Positions 35,842 to 44,796 are shown, numbered from the stretch's first letter. The stretch: DNA of 64,000 bases from Kiritimatiellia bacterium (GCA_028716365.1 JAQUPZ010000007.1:186001-250000); one strand, 5' to 3'. Numbers and translations are program-made. The notes: generated by a model from the letters alone, not told the origin.

Positions 35842-37265
35842 GCTTCGTCTGCCGTAATATTCAAGCTGGCCAGCCGTCGGCGAAACTTGCCGCGAGAGAG
35901 GCCAAGCAGACGAGCTGCCGCTGAGACATTGTTATTAGTTCGATTCAGAGCTTCGAGATAAAGACGACGTTCTACATCCTCCAGCCGTAATGTTTCCATT
36001 GGCCATGCATTTTTGGCTGATTCGCCGTTATTTTTTATGACAGATGGCTGTTCACTTAAATCCTCTTTACGCAGGAGGCCAGTATGTCTGCAGCGGATGA
36101 CGCTGCTTTCTACAATATTCCGCAGTTCACGTATATTACCCGGATAATCCCGTGAGATGAGGATACGCATGGCTTCAGGGTCAATCCCTTCTATGGATTT
36201 TCCCATTTCACTTGCAAATTGCAGAACAAAGAACAAAGCGAGCAGAGGTATGTCCTCTTTCCTGTCTCTCAACGGCGGCAGGTTTATATTGCAGACAGTG
36301 AGGCGATAATACAGGTCTTCACGGAACTTCTTTTCTTTGACCAGGCAGTCAAGGGCCTGGTTTGTTGCGGCGATAATTCTTACATCGGCTGTACGTTCTT
36401 TGTGTTCACCGATGGGAAGATAAGATTTCTGTTCCAGGAGCCTTAAAATTTTTGACTGTGCAGGAAGAGGGAGGTCTCCGATTTCGTCAAGGAAAAGTGT
36501 TCCGCCTGATGCAGCCTCGATATAACCACCTCTTGTTTCAACTGCACCTGTGAATGATCCGCGGCGGTGACCAAACATTTCTGATTCAAAAAGGTCTTCG
36601 GGAATAGAGGCGCAGTTGATGGTCAGGAATGGTTGCTTGCTGCGGGGACTGGATTGATGTACGGCATGTGCAACAAGTTCCTTGCCGGTTCCACTTTCCC
36701 CGATTATCAGGACGGTTGCATTGGAATTGGCGATATCAACGATCTCCTTTGCTATATTTTTCATTCCGGCAGACTGGCCAAGCATGATGTAGTGGCTGCT
36801 GTTTCTGTACAGGAGTTCGTTATTCAGCAAATTGAGCTGATCAGCCAGTACTTTCTTCTGTTGGCTGAGCATTCTGAATCGCCGTGTTCGTTCGATGGCG
36901 GCACGCAATACGAATGTTGTAAATGGTTTTTCAAAAAAATCTGTTGCACCTTCGCGCAGAGCGCGGATGGCTGTTTCCATCTGGCCATGTGCTGTGATGA
37001 AAATCAAATCACACTGGGGGTCGATTTCCTTCAATCGTTTCAGGACTTCGAAACCATCGCAGGAAGGCATGCGTATATCACTTATAACGATATCGGCGCC
37101 GTTTTCCTCTATCCACTCCAAACCCTTTAACGGTTCTTCAAAAGTAGAAACTGTAAATCCGAAATCGGTCAGAGCTGTTTTGAGACTACGCAGAACCATG
37201 GCATCATCATCAATCAATACCAGGTTCATCTTGGTGACATCAGAATCGGCGACTGAATTTTCCAT
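35838..37265 (-). CDS. Sigma-54-dependent response regulator (NtrC/AtoC family)
   Basis: 475 residues. Receiver domain: LVLIDDDAMV, phosphoacceptor Asp in DIVISDIRMPSCDG, and TAHGQ plus FFEKPF. AAA+ domain: Walker A GESGTGKE, sigma-54 contact loop GSFTGA (Ser replaces the usual Ala of GAFTGA), Walker B GGTLFLDEIGDLP. The C-terminal Fis-type helix-turn-helix is SAAARLLGLSRGKFRRRL. ATG at 37265 follows AGG by a normal distance; a TTG at 37283 is also open. No histidine kinase gene is adjacent, so its partner is elsewhere. First gene of a compact operon with PNP, cca and panD. Type IV pilus genes are often controlled by this family, so the pilus-like loci nearby are candidate targets (inference). 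Confidence 0.9.
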   Translation of the reverse strand: MENSVADSDVTKMNLVLIDDDAMVLRSLKTALTDFGFTVSTFEEPLKGLEWIEENGADIVISDIRMPSCDGFEVLKRLKEIDPQCDLIFITAHGQMETAIRALREGATDFFEKPFTTFVLRAAIERTRRFRMLSQQKKVLADQLNLLNNELLYRNSSHYIMLGQSAGMKNIAKEIVDIANSNATVLIIGESGTGKELVAHAVHQSSPRSKQPFLTINCASIPEDLFESEMFGHRRGSFTGAVETRGGYIEAASGGTLFLDEIGDLPLPAQSKILRLLEQKSYLPIGEHKERTADVRIIAATNQALDCLVKEKKFREDLYYRLTVCNINLPPLRDRKEDIPLLALFFVLQFASEMGKSIEGIDPEAMRILISRDYPGNIRELRNIVESSVIRCRHTGLLRKEDLSEQPSVIKNNGESAKNAWPMETLRLEDVERRLYLEALNRTNNNVSAAARLLGLSRGKFRRRLASLNITADEA

Positions 37266-37365
37266 ATTTTGCCTGTTTAACAAATTTTAACGGGGATAGT
37301 CGAGTAAATTCAGAAATGATGAAAAAACGTGTAAAATCTCAACTAATGTGTTATATATGATAATT

Positions 37366-38709
37366 ATGAGTGATAATTTTAATGGTATTTGCATATCGCG
37401 AAGGAATTTTCTGGTTGCTTCTGCAGGGGCAACAACTGCTGCTCTGACAGGTTGTGCCACAAATCCGGTGACTGGCCGAAGCCAGTTAATGCTGATGTCG
37501 GAGGCCAGTGAACTTAATATGGATCAAAGATGGGCGCCGCATCAGTTCTCGTCGGACTATGGGGCGACGCAGGACAGAGAATTGAATGACTATATAAGCA
37601 AGGTTGGCAATGACATTGCCAGGTATTCCCATAGAATCCAGATGCCTTATAATTTCAGGGTGCTTAATACCACTGTGGTTAATGGTTATACATTTCCTGC
37701 CGGCAGTGTCGGCCTTGCGCGCGGGCTGATGATCATGATGGAAGATGAATCCCAGCTTGCCGGGGTGCTTGGTCATGAAATCGGGCATGTTAATTACAGG
37801 CATGCCGGTGAGCGCATGACAAAGCAGCTGGCGTGGATGGGTACTGTGGCTTTGGTGGGTGCATATCTGGAATATGAGAAAAAGAAATATGCGGCATTGG
37901 CTGCCGGATTGGGTGCAATAGGCGCAAATATGCTTTTGTGCCGGTACAGCAGGGAGAACGAAAGGGAAGCCGACGAGATAGGGATGGAATACATGGTGAG
38001 GGCAGGGCATAACCCCAAAGGCATGGTCGGATTGATGGATGGATTCCGGAAACTGAGTAAGTCCAAGCCGAATGTTGTTGAATTATTGTTTGCCTCCCAT
38101 CCCATGAGTGATGAGCGTTACAATACGGCGGTGGCAAGGATCAAACAAAAATATTCTGATAAAGACGGTCTTCCCCTGAACAAAGAGAGGTACATGGATA
38201 ATACTGCCAGGCTCAGGGCCATACGCGGAGCGATTGAGAAAATGCAGGAAGGCGAGACGTGTTTGATGAAAAACAAACCGGCCGAGGCTGAAGGAAAATA
38301 TCGTGAAGCCCTGCGGTTGGCTCCCAATGACTATGCCGGATTGCTGATGATGTCCAAATGTCTGCTGGTCCAGAAAAAATATCGCGATGCGGAAAATTTT
38401 GCAGAAGCAGCAAAATCCGTTTATCCTGAAGAACCACAGGCAAAACATGTAAGCGGTATGGCAAAAGTTGCAAACCGCGAATTTGATGCGGCACTGAATG
38501 ATTTCAATTCGTATGAACAGGTGTTACCTGGTAATACAAACACTATCTATTTAAAGGGTCTGTGTTATGACCGGATGGGTAATAAAAGGCAGGCTGCAGG
38601 TGAGTACCAGAAATATCTAAATCAGGATCCCAATGGCGAACATGCCGATGAGGTTAAGACGCGTCTGATTACATGGGGATATCTTGCGGAACAAAAGAAG
38701 GCATCGTAA
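37366..38709 (+). CDS. M48-family metalloprotease with TPR repeats, putative Tat lipoprotein
   Basis: 447 residues from this ATG (GTG at 37348 and ATG at 37357 are also possible; none has a clear ribosome-binding site). N-terminal SRRNFLVASAGATTAALTGC combines a twin-arginine-like motif with a lipobox ending in Cys. The M48 zinc site is HEIGH (LGHEIGHVNYRHA) with the third ligand in ENEREADEIGMEYM. The C-terminal third holds TPR-like helices (KNKPAEAEGKYREALRLAPNDY and two further copies). The layout resembles BepA/YfgC and LoiP-type periplasmic quality-control proteases that act on outer-membrane assembly. Divergent from the sigma-54 regulator. Confidence 0.85.
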   Translation: MSDNFNGICISRRNFLVASAGATTAALTGCATNPVTGRSQLMLMSEASELNMDQRWAPHQFSSDYGATQDRELNDYISKVGNDIARYSHRIQMPYNFRVLNTTVVNGYTFPAGSVGLARGLMIMMEDESQLAGVLGHEIGHVNYRHAGERMTKQLAWMGTVALVGAYLEYEKKKYAALAAGLGAIGANMLLCRYSRENEREADEIGMEYMVRAGHNPKGMVGLMDGFRKLSKSKPNVVELLFASHPMSDERYNTAVARIKQKYSDKDGLPLNKERYMDNTARLRAIRGAIEKMQEGETCLMKNKPAEAEGKYREALRLAPNDYAGLLMMSKCLLVQKKYRDAENFAEAAKSVYPEEPQAKHVSGMAKVANREFDAALNDFNSYEQVLPGNTNTIYLKGLCYDRMGNKRQAAGEYQKYLNQDPNGEHADEVKTRLITWGYLAEQKKAS

Positions 38710-38722
38710 CGGTCAGGGGTTA

Positions 38723-39076
38723 GTGAATTCCTGTCTAAGTGTAGCACAATTGAAAAAACTCAAGATAACTGATTTTCAGAAGAGGGTTTATAACGCTGCC
38801 AGGCGTGTTCCAAGGGGATTTATTACGACCTATGGGATTCTGGCGCGTGAGATTAATTGCAGGTCAAGCCTGGCGGTAGGGCAGGCTCTGAAAAAAAATC
38901 CTTTTGCACCGCGTGTGCCATGCCATCGTGTTATTTCTTCTGACCTGTCTCCGGGTGGTTTTCGAGGAAAAAGGGAGGGTGTTGAAATACGCAGAAAAAA
39001 AAGACTTCTGGGCAAAGAGGGTGTCATTTTCTGCGATGGGAAACTTGTTGATCCTCGAAGAATTTACCATTTCTGA
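38723..39076 (+). CDS. ogt: Methylated-DNA--protein-cysteine methyltransferase, short form
   Basis: About 117 residues. The acceptor motif PCHRVI is present with the DNA-binding helix-turn-helix region RVPRGFITTYGILAREI upstream and GGFRGKREG downstream. Removes alkyl groups from O6-alkylguanine by self-alkylation. The N-terminal domain of Ada/Ogt is missing, so it may belong to the alkyltransferase-like short group, but Cys is retained, which argues for activity. The start is uncertain: GTG at 38723 or TTG at 38750; an upstream TTG at 38684 overlaps the M48 gene. Followed by tRNA-Arg. Confidence 0.85.
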   Translation: MNSCLSVAQLKKLKITDFQKRVYNAARRVPRGFITTYGILAREINCRSSLAVGQALKKNPFAPRVPCHRVISSDLSPGGFRGKREGVEIRRKKRLLGKEGVIFCDGKLVDPRRIYHF

Positions 39077-39135
39077 AAGGGAAATACTTATTGCAAACAG
39101 AAGATCCTTTGCCTACCATCCGTCGGTTTTTGAAT

Positions 39136-39212
39136 GTACCTGTAGCTCAATTGGACAGAGCATCTGACTACGGATCAGAAGGTTGCTGGTTCAACTCCAG
39201 CCAGGTACGCCA
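39136..39212 (+). tRNA. tRNA-Arg (anticodon ACG), CCA encoded
   Basis: A complete cloverleaf can be drawn: acceptor GTACCTG/CAGGTAC, D-stem GCTC/GAGC, anticodon stem TCTGA/TCAGA with loop CTACGGA (anticodon ACG), a five-base variable region AGGTT, T-stem GCTGG/CCAGC with loop TTCAACT, discriminator G and an encoded CCA. It reads CGU-type codons after A34-to-I editing. It stands at the left edge of the GC-richer catabolic block. Confidence 0.95.
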
Positions 39213-39260
39213 CTTCGTAAAAATCGATTCTAACGGTAATACATGCGCTTTTGTTAACCG

Positions 39261-39290
39261 TTGACACCTGCTGAGTTTCTGGTGCAGAAT
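39261..39290 (+). promoter_or_regulatory. Candidate promoter of the beta-helix gene, shared with 42053
   Basis: TTGACA (39261-39266), 18 bp, CAGAAT (39285-39290). The same pair with the same spacing and similar intervening sequence (CCTG..GTTTCTG) occurs at 42053-42082 ahead of the oxidoreductase gene. Conservation between two otherwise different gaps supports function. Confidence 0.5.
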
Positions 39291-39322
39291 TCTCCAATAC
39301 GATAATAATATAAGGCTCATCC

Positions 39323-39355
39323 ATGAACTCTCAGAAAAAGCAATTTCTTATAACC
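39323..39355 (+). repeat. Leader repeat, copy A
   Basis: Starts at the ATG of the beta-helix gene and contains TCAGAAAAAGCAATTTCTT followed by ATAACC. It is the same word as in copy C at 43562 and is related to copies B, D and E. In copies A and C it is translated as the first residues MNxQKKQFL of the signal peptide. Confidence 0.75.
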
Positions 39356-41950
39356 ATAACCCAACCTTTAACCATTGCGGTGTTCATGGGACTTCTTCCG
39401 GCTATGACCCTGGCTGAAGTTGCTCTTCCGCCGCCCTCGGATATTCCGCACGGGCCGGAGGGCATCAGCGCACCTGGGGGAGCGAAACTCCCGGAGATGA
39501 CCGGCCAGCCGGCCGACGATGGACCTGCGATCTCAGCGATCAGCGAGGTTACTCTACCTGACGAAACTCTCGTCATCACCGGGGACAGACTGAATGATGC
39601 CAGTCTGCGGGTGTGGATGGAAGGGCACGTTGAGGACCTCTTGCCGTTGCGGACCGCCAAAAATCGCATGCAGGCGGTTGTGCCCAAAGACTGGCCGCTT
39701 TCCACGATGCTGGTCTGGCCAGTTCATGGCGAGAGTATCGGCACGCCGATTCGCGTCAATGGTGCGACGCTGTGGTGGGCTTGGCCGGCAAGGCTTTCGG
39801 CAGACGCGAAGGGTAAACGGGCGTACGTCCGACTGATGGGAAAGAACCTCAAGCTCGGCAGGAAGGGACCACAGGTGTGGTTGAAAGGCACCGGCACGAG
39901 CCAACGGCTTTCTGTGGTTTCCGCCCATGAATATCAAGTTGTCGTCGCGATGCCGCGACTTCCTGCAGGTAACTACGAACTGTTCGTGCACAACGGCACT
40001 GGCGGGCCATACGGCTGGAGTGAATCCGCCCGTGTTGAGATCGCGGCATCGCCCGTGTCGCAGGATCTGCCGGAGTTTGAAGTCGATCACTTTGGTGCAA
40101 AGCGAAACGATGGTCTCGACGACGCGACAGCCATTCAACAAGCTGTGGACGCTGCTGTCAAAGCTGGTGGTGGACGGGTCAAATTCGGCACGGGTACGTA
40201 TCACCTCAGCCGGACGATCACGTTACCGAACGTGGCTGGATGTGCCATTCATCTCGTTGGGACTGGAATGGGAAGATTTGATGCTGTAACTCTGACTACA
40301 AAAGGCCGTTGTACGGTGCTCACGTCCCTTTCCGGAACACCCTCACCGAAGTGTCTGATCCAGATTGACAACCGGTTCAGCAGTATTTGTAATCTGACGC
40401 TCATCTGTGGTCATGAGGGAATTCTGCGCGCGATTCACGACCGTGCTGCCGCATCGCAGGTACTCGTCCGCATCACGCAGCATGACGTGACGGTCGAGCG
40501 TGTACGCTTCGTGATGCCGGATGTTCGCCCAGACCTTCCGCCAGATAAACGCCAGGATCTGCAAATTTATGATGCGGCCCTGCACATAAACGCGCCCGGC
40601 CAGGCGGACATATGGGTCAATGATTGTGAGTTCTATTCCGCCGGATCCGGGATCGAAATCGGAACGTTACAACGCGGTCACACTGACGACGGTATGCCTG
40701 ACCCCAGCACCGACTATGTATGTGTCGGCCATAGTATCTTTCGCGGTTACTCCCGCGGCTTTTACAAGGAACCAGCTCATCCGGGGTCCTACGGGCACAT
40801 GGGAATCTTCAACGAGGGGATTCAAGTTCCCAACGGTAAGAATGTGATCATCCAAGGCTGTGATTTTGCCGGAGCCGATCGACGGGGTGGAAAGATGATG
40901 AATCGTTCGATCTGCGTCTACAACACTTCTACCCGGTGCTTTTACATAGCCGATAATCACTCCTATGACGTGGGGATGACATGCCCGCGTCAGGACCGGG
41001 TGGTGAACCAGAGCGAGCAGATCCTGTTTCATTTCCGGTATCCCCATGGCGGTTATTTCGATGTCCTCGATGCGGGAACAGATCGGGTGGCGGTGAACCC
41101 GGCCGACCTGCGCAACGCCGGAAAAGTCAAGTCGCCACACCACGGCTTCGATCGCGCGGGCAGTCGCGTACTGGAAGAGGTTGGCATGAACGATCATTGG
41201 CTGGTTTTCGTCTCGGCAGGCAAGGGCATCGGCCAGTGGCGCGTGGTGACAGGCACCGAGCGGACACCGCAGCGCGTGGTACTCAAACTGGATCGTCCTT
41301 GGCGCGTCGTACCAGACACTTCCAGTCGAATCACGCTCAACGCTGCGTTTCGGCAGAACATCATGTTTCGTAACAGCATTGACGCCGGCTTCATCGATCC
41401 ACGCGCGAAGGTTGCGGGAATCCTGTTCTGGTATAACGCGTTCGACAATATCATCGCCGGTTCGAAGCTGAAAAATCTCGGCTATGGTATTGGTTTCAAC
41501 GCCAGTTTCCGCAATCCGTGTTGTTGGAATCTTGTTCGCGACAACAGCGTTGAGAATGTGGGCGGAATGTCCGTGGAATGTCGGGAGCCGACGTTCTATT
41601 TCGACACGGCTGGGACGGCGGGCGGAGTGACGGGACCTCTGTACCGAGCTGGTTCTGACCTCGCCGGCTGGTATGCCGTGGGGAACGTGGCGCGTTCAAA
41701 CCGTGGACAGGATGGCCCTGCGGCGGCCTTCATTCATGCGGTGGCTGACGATGCCTCATCGAAAAAACTGCCCGCTCAGGAAGACGCTGGAGTGATCATG
41801 CCGGTGGTCGAAAACAGCCGGTTCATCGGCGTGAAGCGCGGGATCGTTATCAACCGGGGGACGATCTGGCCGGTGCTTCGCGGAAACGAAATCCAGACTG
41901 TCGATCCGGCAACACCGGAGATCCTGGACCAGAGCCAGCCCGCAAAGTGA
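39323..41950 (+). CDS. Secreted right-handed beta-helix protein (pectate lyase 3-like)
   Basis: 875 residues. N-terminal signal (MNSQKKQFLIT, then a hydrophobic run with LTIAVFMGLLPAMTLAE). An Ig-like or IPT-like region follows (ISAISEVTLPDETLVITGDRL, then YELFVHNGTGGPYGWS). The pectate-lyase-3 entry motif is EVDHFGAKRNDGLDDATAIQQAVDAA and GGGRVKFGTGTYHLSRTITLP, and many parallel beta-helix coils with stacked Asn/Gly turns complete it. Enzymes of this fold cut or epimerise acidic polysaccharides; the substrate cannot be told. First gene of the catabolic block, with its own promoter-like sequence. Confidence 0.8.
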   Translation: MNSQKKQFLITITQPLTIAVFMGLLPAMTLAEVALPPPSDIPHGPEGISAPGGAKLPEMTGQPADDGPAISAISEVTLPDETLVITGDRLNDASLRVWMEGHVEDLLPLRTAKNRMQAVVPKDWPLSTMLVWPVHGESIGTPIRVNGATLWWAWPARLSADAKGKRAYVRLMGKNLKLGRKGPQVWLKGTGTSQRLSVVSAHEYQVVVAMPRLPAGNYELFVHNGTGGPYGWSESARVEIAASPVSQDLPEFEVDHFGAKRNDGLDDATAIQQAVDAAVKAGGGRVKFGTGTYHLSRTITLPNVAGCAIHLVGTGMGRFDAVTLTTKGRCTVLTSLSGTPSPKCLIQIDNRFSSICNLTLICGHEGILRAIHDRAAASQVLVRITQHDVTVERVRFVMPDVRPDLPPDKRQDLQIYDAALHINAPGQADIWVNDCEFYSAGSGIEIGTLQRGHTDDGMPDPSTDYVCVGHSIFRGYSRGFYKEPAHPGSYGHMGIFNEGIQVPNGKNVIIQGCDFAGADRRGGKMMNRSICVYNTSTRCFYIADNHSYDVGMTCPRQDRVVNQSEQILFHFRYPHGGYFDVLDAGTDRVAVNPADLRNAGKVKSPHHGFDRAGSRVLEEVGMNDHWLVFVSAGKGIGQWRVVTGTERTPQRVVLKLDRPWRVVPDTSSRITLNAAFRQNIMFRNSIDAGFIDPRAKVAGILFWYNAFDNIIAGSKLKNLGYGIGFNASFRNPCCWNLVRDNSVENVGGMSVECREPTFYFDTAGTAGGVTGPLYRAGSDLAGWYAVGNVARSNRGQDGPAAAFIHAVADDASSKKLPAQEDAGVIMPVVENSRFIGVKRGIVINRGTIWPVLRGNEIQTVDPATPEILDQSQPAK

Positions 41951-42052
41951 AAACAAAACGAAGACCGATTTTGTGTAGACAAGCTCATTCGGGTCAGCCG
42001 GTCGTATACGTACCGGCATAGAGGTGGTCAGCTTATATTAACCGGTTAGTCG

Positions 42053-42140
42053 TTGACACCTGTCGTGTTTCTGTTACAGAATCATCCATAAATAATATGA
42101 GATCAACTCATGAACCTTCCCGGGAAAGCAATTTCTTATC
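42053..42140 (+). promoter_or_regulatory. Promoter-like pair plus leader repeat copy B ahead of the oxidoreductase gene
   Basis: TTGACA (42053-42058) and CAGAAT (42077-42082) with an 18-bp gap repeat the arrangement at 39261. They are followed by leader copy B (42109-42140: ATGAAC then GGGAAAGCAATTTCTTAT). In this copy the leader ATG opens only a short frame ending before the real gene at 42229, so the repeat is not part of the protein. The whole gap 41951-42228 holds nothing else recognisable. Confidence 0.5.
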
Positions 42141-42228
42141 AACTAGAGTCGCAATGTTCGCATGGTGCGGAAGTTTCGTTATCTGATGAAATTCAATAGA
42201 TTATTACTGACAAACAGAGGAGGAAATA

Positions 42229-43533
42229 ATGAGCCAATATGTCAATCGTCGTGAATTTCTCAAAGGTTCCGCTTTGGCCGCAACAGGCGTCTTCGTAGCC
42301 AGAGGAAGCGCCTTGGCCCAGACACGTTCGCCCAACGAAAAACTGAACATCGGCATCATTGGGGTACACAGCCGTGGTGCGGCCAACATGGCGTCCGTGG
42401 CAACCGAAAACATTGTTGCGTTGTGCGACGTGAACGAGACTTTTCTGGCCGAGGCCGCCACGAAGTATCCTAAGGCCAAGACTTACCTCGACTGGCGCAA
42501 GATGGTCGACCAGAAAGACATCGACGCGGTCGTCGTCAGCACAACCGAACATACCCATGCCTTGGCCAGCGTCTGGGCCATGAAACGCGGCAAGCATGTG
42601 TTTTGCGAGAAGCCGCTGGCCCACAGCGTTTACGAAGCTCGCGTGATGCGAGATACCGCCAAGCAAGCCAAGGTGGCAACCCAGATGGGTACGCAGATTC
42701 ACGCCAGTGAGAACTACCGTCGCGTGGTCGAACTAATTCAATCGGGCGCGATTGGGCCGGTTCGTGAAGCGCACGCCTGGGTCGAGCAGGGCATCGTTGG
42801 TCCGCGTAGCCGGCCGGCAGAAACAGAACCTGTTCCCAAAGATCTGAACTGGGACCTCTGGCTGGGCCCCGCGCCTGAGCGACCGTATCATTCGTGTTAC
42901 TTTGAAAAGCGATCAATGTCCTGGCAGAACTGGTGGGATTTTGGCAACGGAGCGTTGGGCGATATGGGTAGCCACATCATTGATCTGCCGTTCTGGGCAC
43001 TGGATTTGAAATACCCCGCGACAGTCGAGGCCGAAGGTCCATTACCGGTGCGTGCTGAGACGTATCCCGATTGTCTGACCGTGCGATGGGAACATCCGGC
43101 CCGTGGCAAGTATCCACCGGTCAAGCTCACTTGGTATGACGGCAAGCAGTGGCCCAAGTCGCCGGAGGGCGTTGACCTGACGAAATGGCATTTGGGCGTC
43201 ATGTTTATGGGCGACAAAGGAATCCTGGTTGCCAACTACAGCAAGTGGATCTTGTTGCCCGAAGCCAAGTTCAAGGACTTCAAGCCGCCGGAACCCTCGA
43301 TCCCGAAGTCGCTTGGCCACCACCAGGAATGGATCAACGCGTGCAAAACGGGCACACCGACACTCTGTAATTTTGACTATTCAGGTGCGCTGGTTGAGCA
43401 CAACCTGCTGGGCACAGTCGCCTTCCGTGCCGGCAAAAAGCTCGAGTGGGATGCCGAGAACCTGAAGGCCCGTAATTGCCCCGAAGCCGATCAGTTTATC
43501 CGGCAGTCTTACCGTAAAGGTTGGACGTTGTAG
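42229..43533 (+). CDS. Gfo/Idh/MocA-family oxidoreductase with Tat signal
   Basis: 434 residues. N-terminus NRREFLKGSALAATGVFVA is a twin-arginine signal, cut after SALAQ. The NAD(P)-binding Rossmann domain is LNIGIIGVHSRG; the family hallmark EKPL is present in HVFCEKPLAH near 127-130; the C-terminal dehydrogenase domain follows with conserved GDMGSHIIDLPFWAL. These enzymes oxidise or rearrange sugars and inositols; exported Tat forms are abundant in Planctomycetes and Lentisphaerae. AGGAGG lies just before the ATG. The next gene starts 28 bp downstream. Confidence 0.9.
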   Translation: MSQYVNRREFLKGSALAATGVFVARGSALAQTRSPNEKLNIGIIGVHSRGAANMASVATENIVALCDVNETFLAEAATKYPKAKTYLDWRKMVDQKDIDAVVVSTTEHTHALASVWAMKRGKHVFCEKPLAHSVYEARVMRDTAKQAKVATQMGTQIHASENYRRVVELIQSGAIGPVREAHAWVEQGIVGPRSRPAETEPVPKDLNWDLWLGPAPERPYHSCYFEKRSMSWQNWWDFGNGALGDMGSHIIDLPFWALDLKYPATVEAEGPLPVRAETYPDCLTVRWEHPARGKYPPVKLTWYDGKQWPKSPEGVDLTKWHLGVMFMGDKGILVANYSKWILLPEAKFKDFKPPEPSIPKSLGHHQEWINACKTGTPTLCNFDYSGALVEHNLLGTVAFRAGKKLEWDAENLKARNCPEADQFIRQSYRKGWTL

Positions 43534-43561
43534 AACCCCGGAAGATCAGGGAGGTTCATTC

Positions 43562-43594
43562 ATGAACTGTCAGAAAAAGCAATTTCTTCTAACC
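43562..43594 (+). repeat. Leader repeat, copy C
   Basis: Begins at the ATG of the BNR-repeat gene: ATGAACTGTCAG, then AAAAAGCAATTTCTT and CTAACC. It differs from copy A at only a few positions and is translated as MNCQKKQFLLT. A ribosome-binding site AGGGAGG lies 10 bp before the ATG. Confidence 0.75.
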
Positions 43595-44770
43595 AACCTA
43601 ACTATAACCACTTTTTGTGGAAGAATTCCGATAATTAGTTTCCTGACGATGGTAAGCCTCTGTGTCACGTTGGCTGGCCCCGCTGCGGACGAGGGCCGCT
43701 GGGTACATCCTCTGTGTCAGTCGTTGGCAATCGATAGGAGTGGGCCGTTCCTGACCATGTCCGATGGCGGCCTGATGGGGCTCAGCACCAAGGGCTTGCG
43801 GATCAGCAAAGATGACGGGAAAACCTGGTCTGAACCGCAACCCGTCTGTCAGGACATCCATCCCACGGAACCTGCTTCGTTCTATCTGTTACAAACCACC
43901 AGAGGCGCCTTGGTTGTTGTCTACCTCAATGCCGCCACCCAAAAGTTCGCTTGGGACGACAAGGCTGGCGAGCCGAAGGAAGGTTGCTGCCTGGAGATTT
44001 GGGCTATTCGCAGCCTCGATGGTGGTAAGACCTGGATCGATCGACAGCGGATCCTTGACGGCTACAACGCCAATTTCTTCGGATTCATCCAGACCCGGTC
44101 GGGTAAACTTGTTGCCACCGTGGAACACCTGGCCACCAATCCCGGTCGCCACGTCGTCTGCTCGCTTCTTTCCGAGGATGACGGGAAAACCTGGCGGCGT
44201 AGCAATTTGATCGACTTGGGCGGGCGTGGCCATCATGACGGCGCGACAGAGCCGACGGTTGCCCAACTCAGTGACGGCCGACTGCTGATGCTCATTCGTA
44301 CCAATCTGGACCGTTTCTGGCAGGCGTTCTCAGAGGACGATGGGCGGTACTGGCGTAGCTTCGGTCCCAGCACAATCGATGCAAGCAGTTCGCCAGGCCA
44401 TCTGTTGCGCCTGCAGAGCGGGCGATTGGTCCTGCTTTGGAACCGTTTGAGTCCCGAGGGCCAGCCTGTACCCCGGTCCAAGCCCAACGTTGCACACGAG
44501 GTCAGTCCTTCCTGGCATCGCGAGGAACTCTCGCTGGCCTTCTCCGAGGATGATGCCAGGACCTGGACAAAGCCCTTTGTCATTGCCCGTCAAAAGAAAG
44601 GCCAACTCAGTTATCCGTATCTTTTCGAGCGTCGTCCCGGTGAGTTGTGGCTGATGGCGGGTTTTGCCTTCAAACAGGGCTGGAAGGAGCCCTTTCCGCT
44701 CAGGCTCTGTGCCAGGGAGGAAGAACTTCTGCGCGAAGCCAAGAAGACCCAGGCACTATCTGCCCCTTGA
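43562..44770 (+). CDS. Secreted BNR-repeat (sialidase-like) protein
   Basis: 402 residues with an N-terminal signal sequence (hydrophobic IISFLTMVSLCVTLAG). Five Asp-box type motifs are visible: SKDDGKTWSEP, SLDGGKTWIDR, SEDDGKTWRRS, SEDDGRYWRSF and SEDDARTWTKP, which imply a six-bladed beta-propeller of the sialidase/BNR superfamily. A conventional FRIP catalytic motif is not seen, so activity on sialic acid is not established; many planctomycete proteins with this fold act on other glycans. The gene follows the oxidoreductase by 28 bp and probably shares its transcript. Confidence 0.8.
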   Translation: MNCQKKQFLLTNLTITTFCGRIPIISFLTMVSLCVTLAGPAADEGRWVHPLCQSLAIDRSGPFLTMSDGGLMGLSTKGLRISKDDGKTWSEPQPVCQDIHPTEPASFYLLQTTRGALVVVYLNAATQKFAWDDKAGEPKEGCCLEIWAIRSLDGGKTWIDRQRILDGYNANFFGFIQTRSGKLVATVEHLATNPGRHVVCSLLSEDDGKTWRRSNLIDLGGRGHHDGATEPTVAQLSDGRLLMLIRTNLDRFWQAFSEDDGRYWRSFGPSTIDASSSPGHLLRLQSGRLVLLWNRLSPEGQPVPRSKPNVAHEVSPSWHREELSLAFSEDDARTWTKPFVIARQKKGQLSYPYLFERRPGELWLMAGFAFKQGWKEPFPLRLCAREEELLREAKKTQALSAP

Positions 44771-44796
44771 AATTAAGGAAGCACACCGCACACTAC

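Noticed and set aside
42109..42198. Small frame of 29 codons in leader copy B
   Set aside because: It reads through the leader repeat in a frame different from copies A and C; there is no sign of protein conservation. A regulatory leader peptide cannot be excluded.
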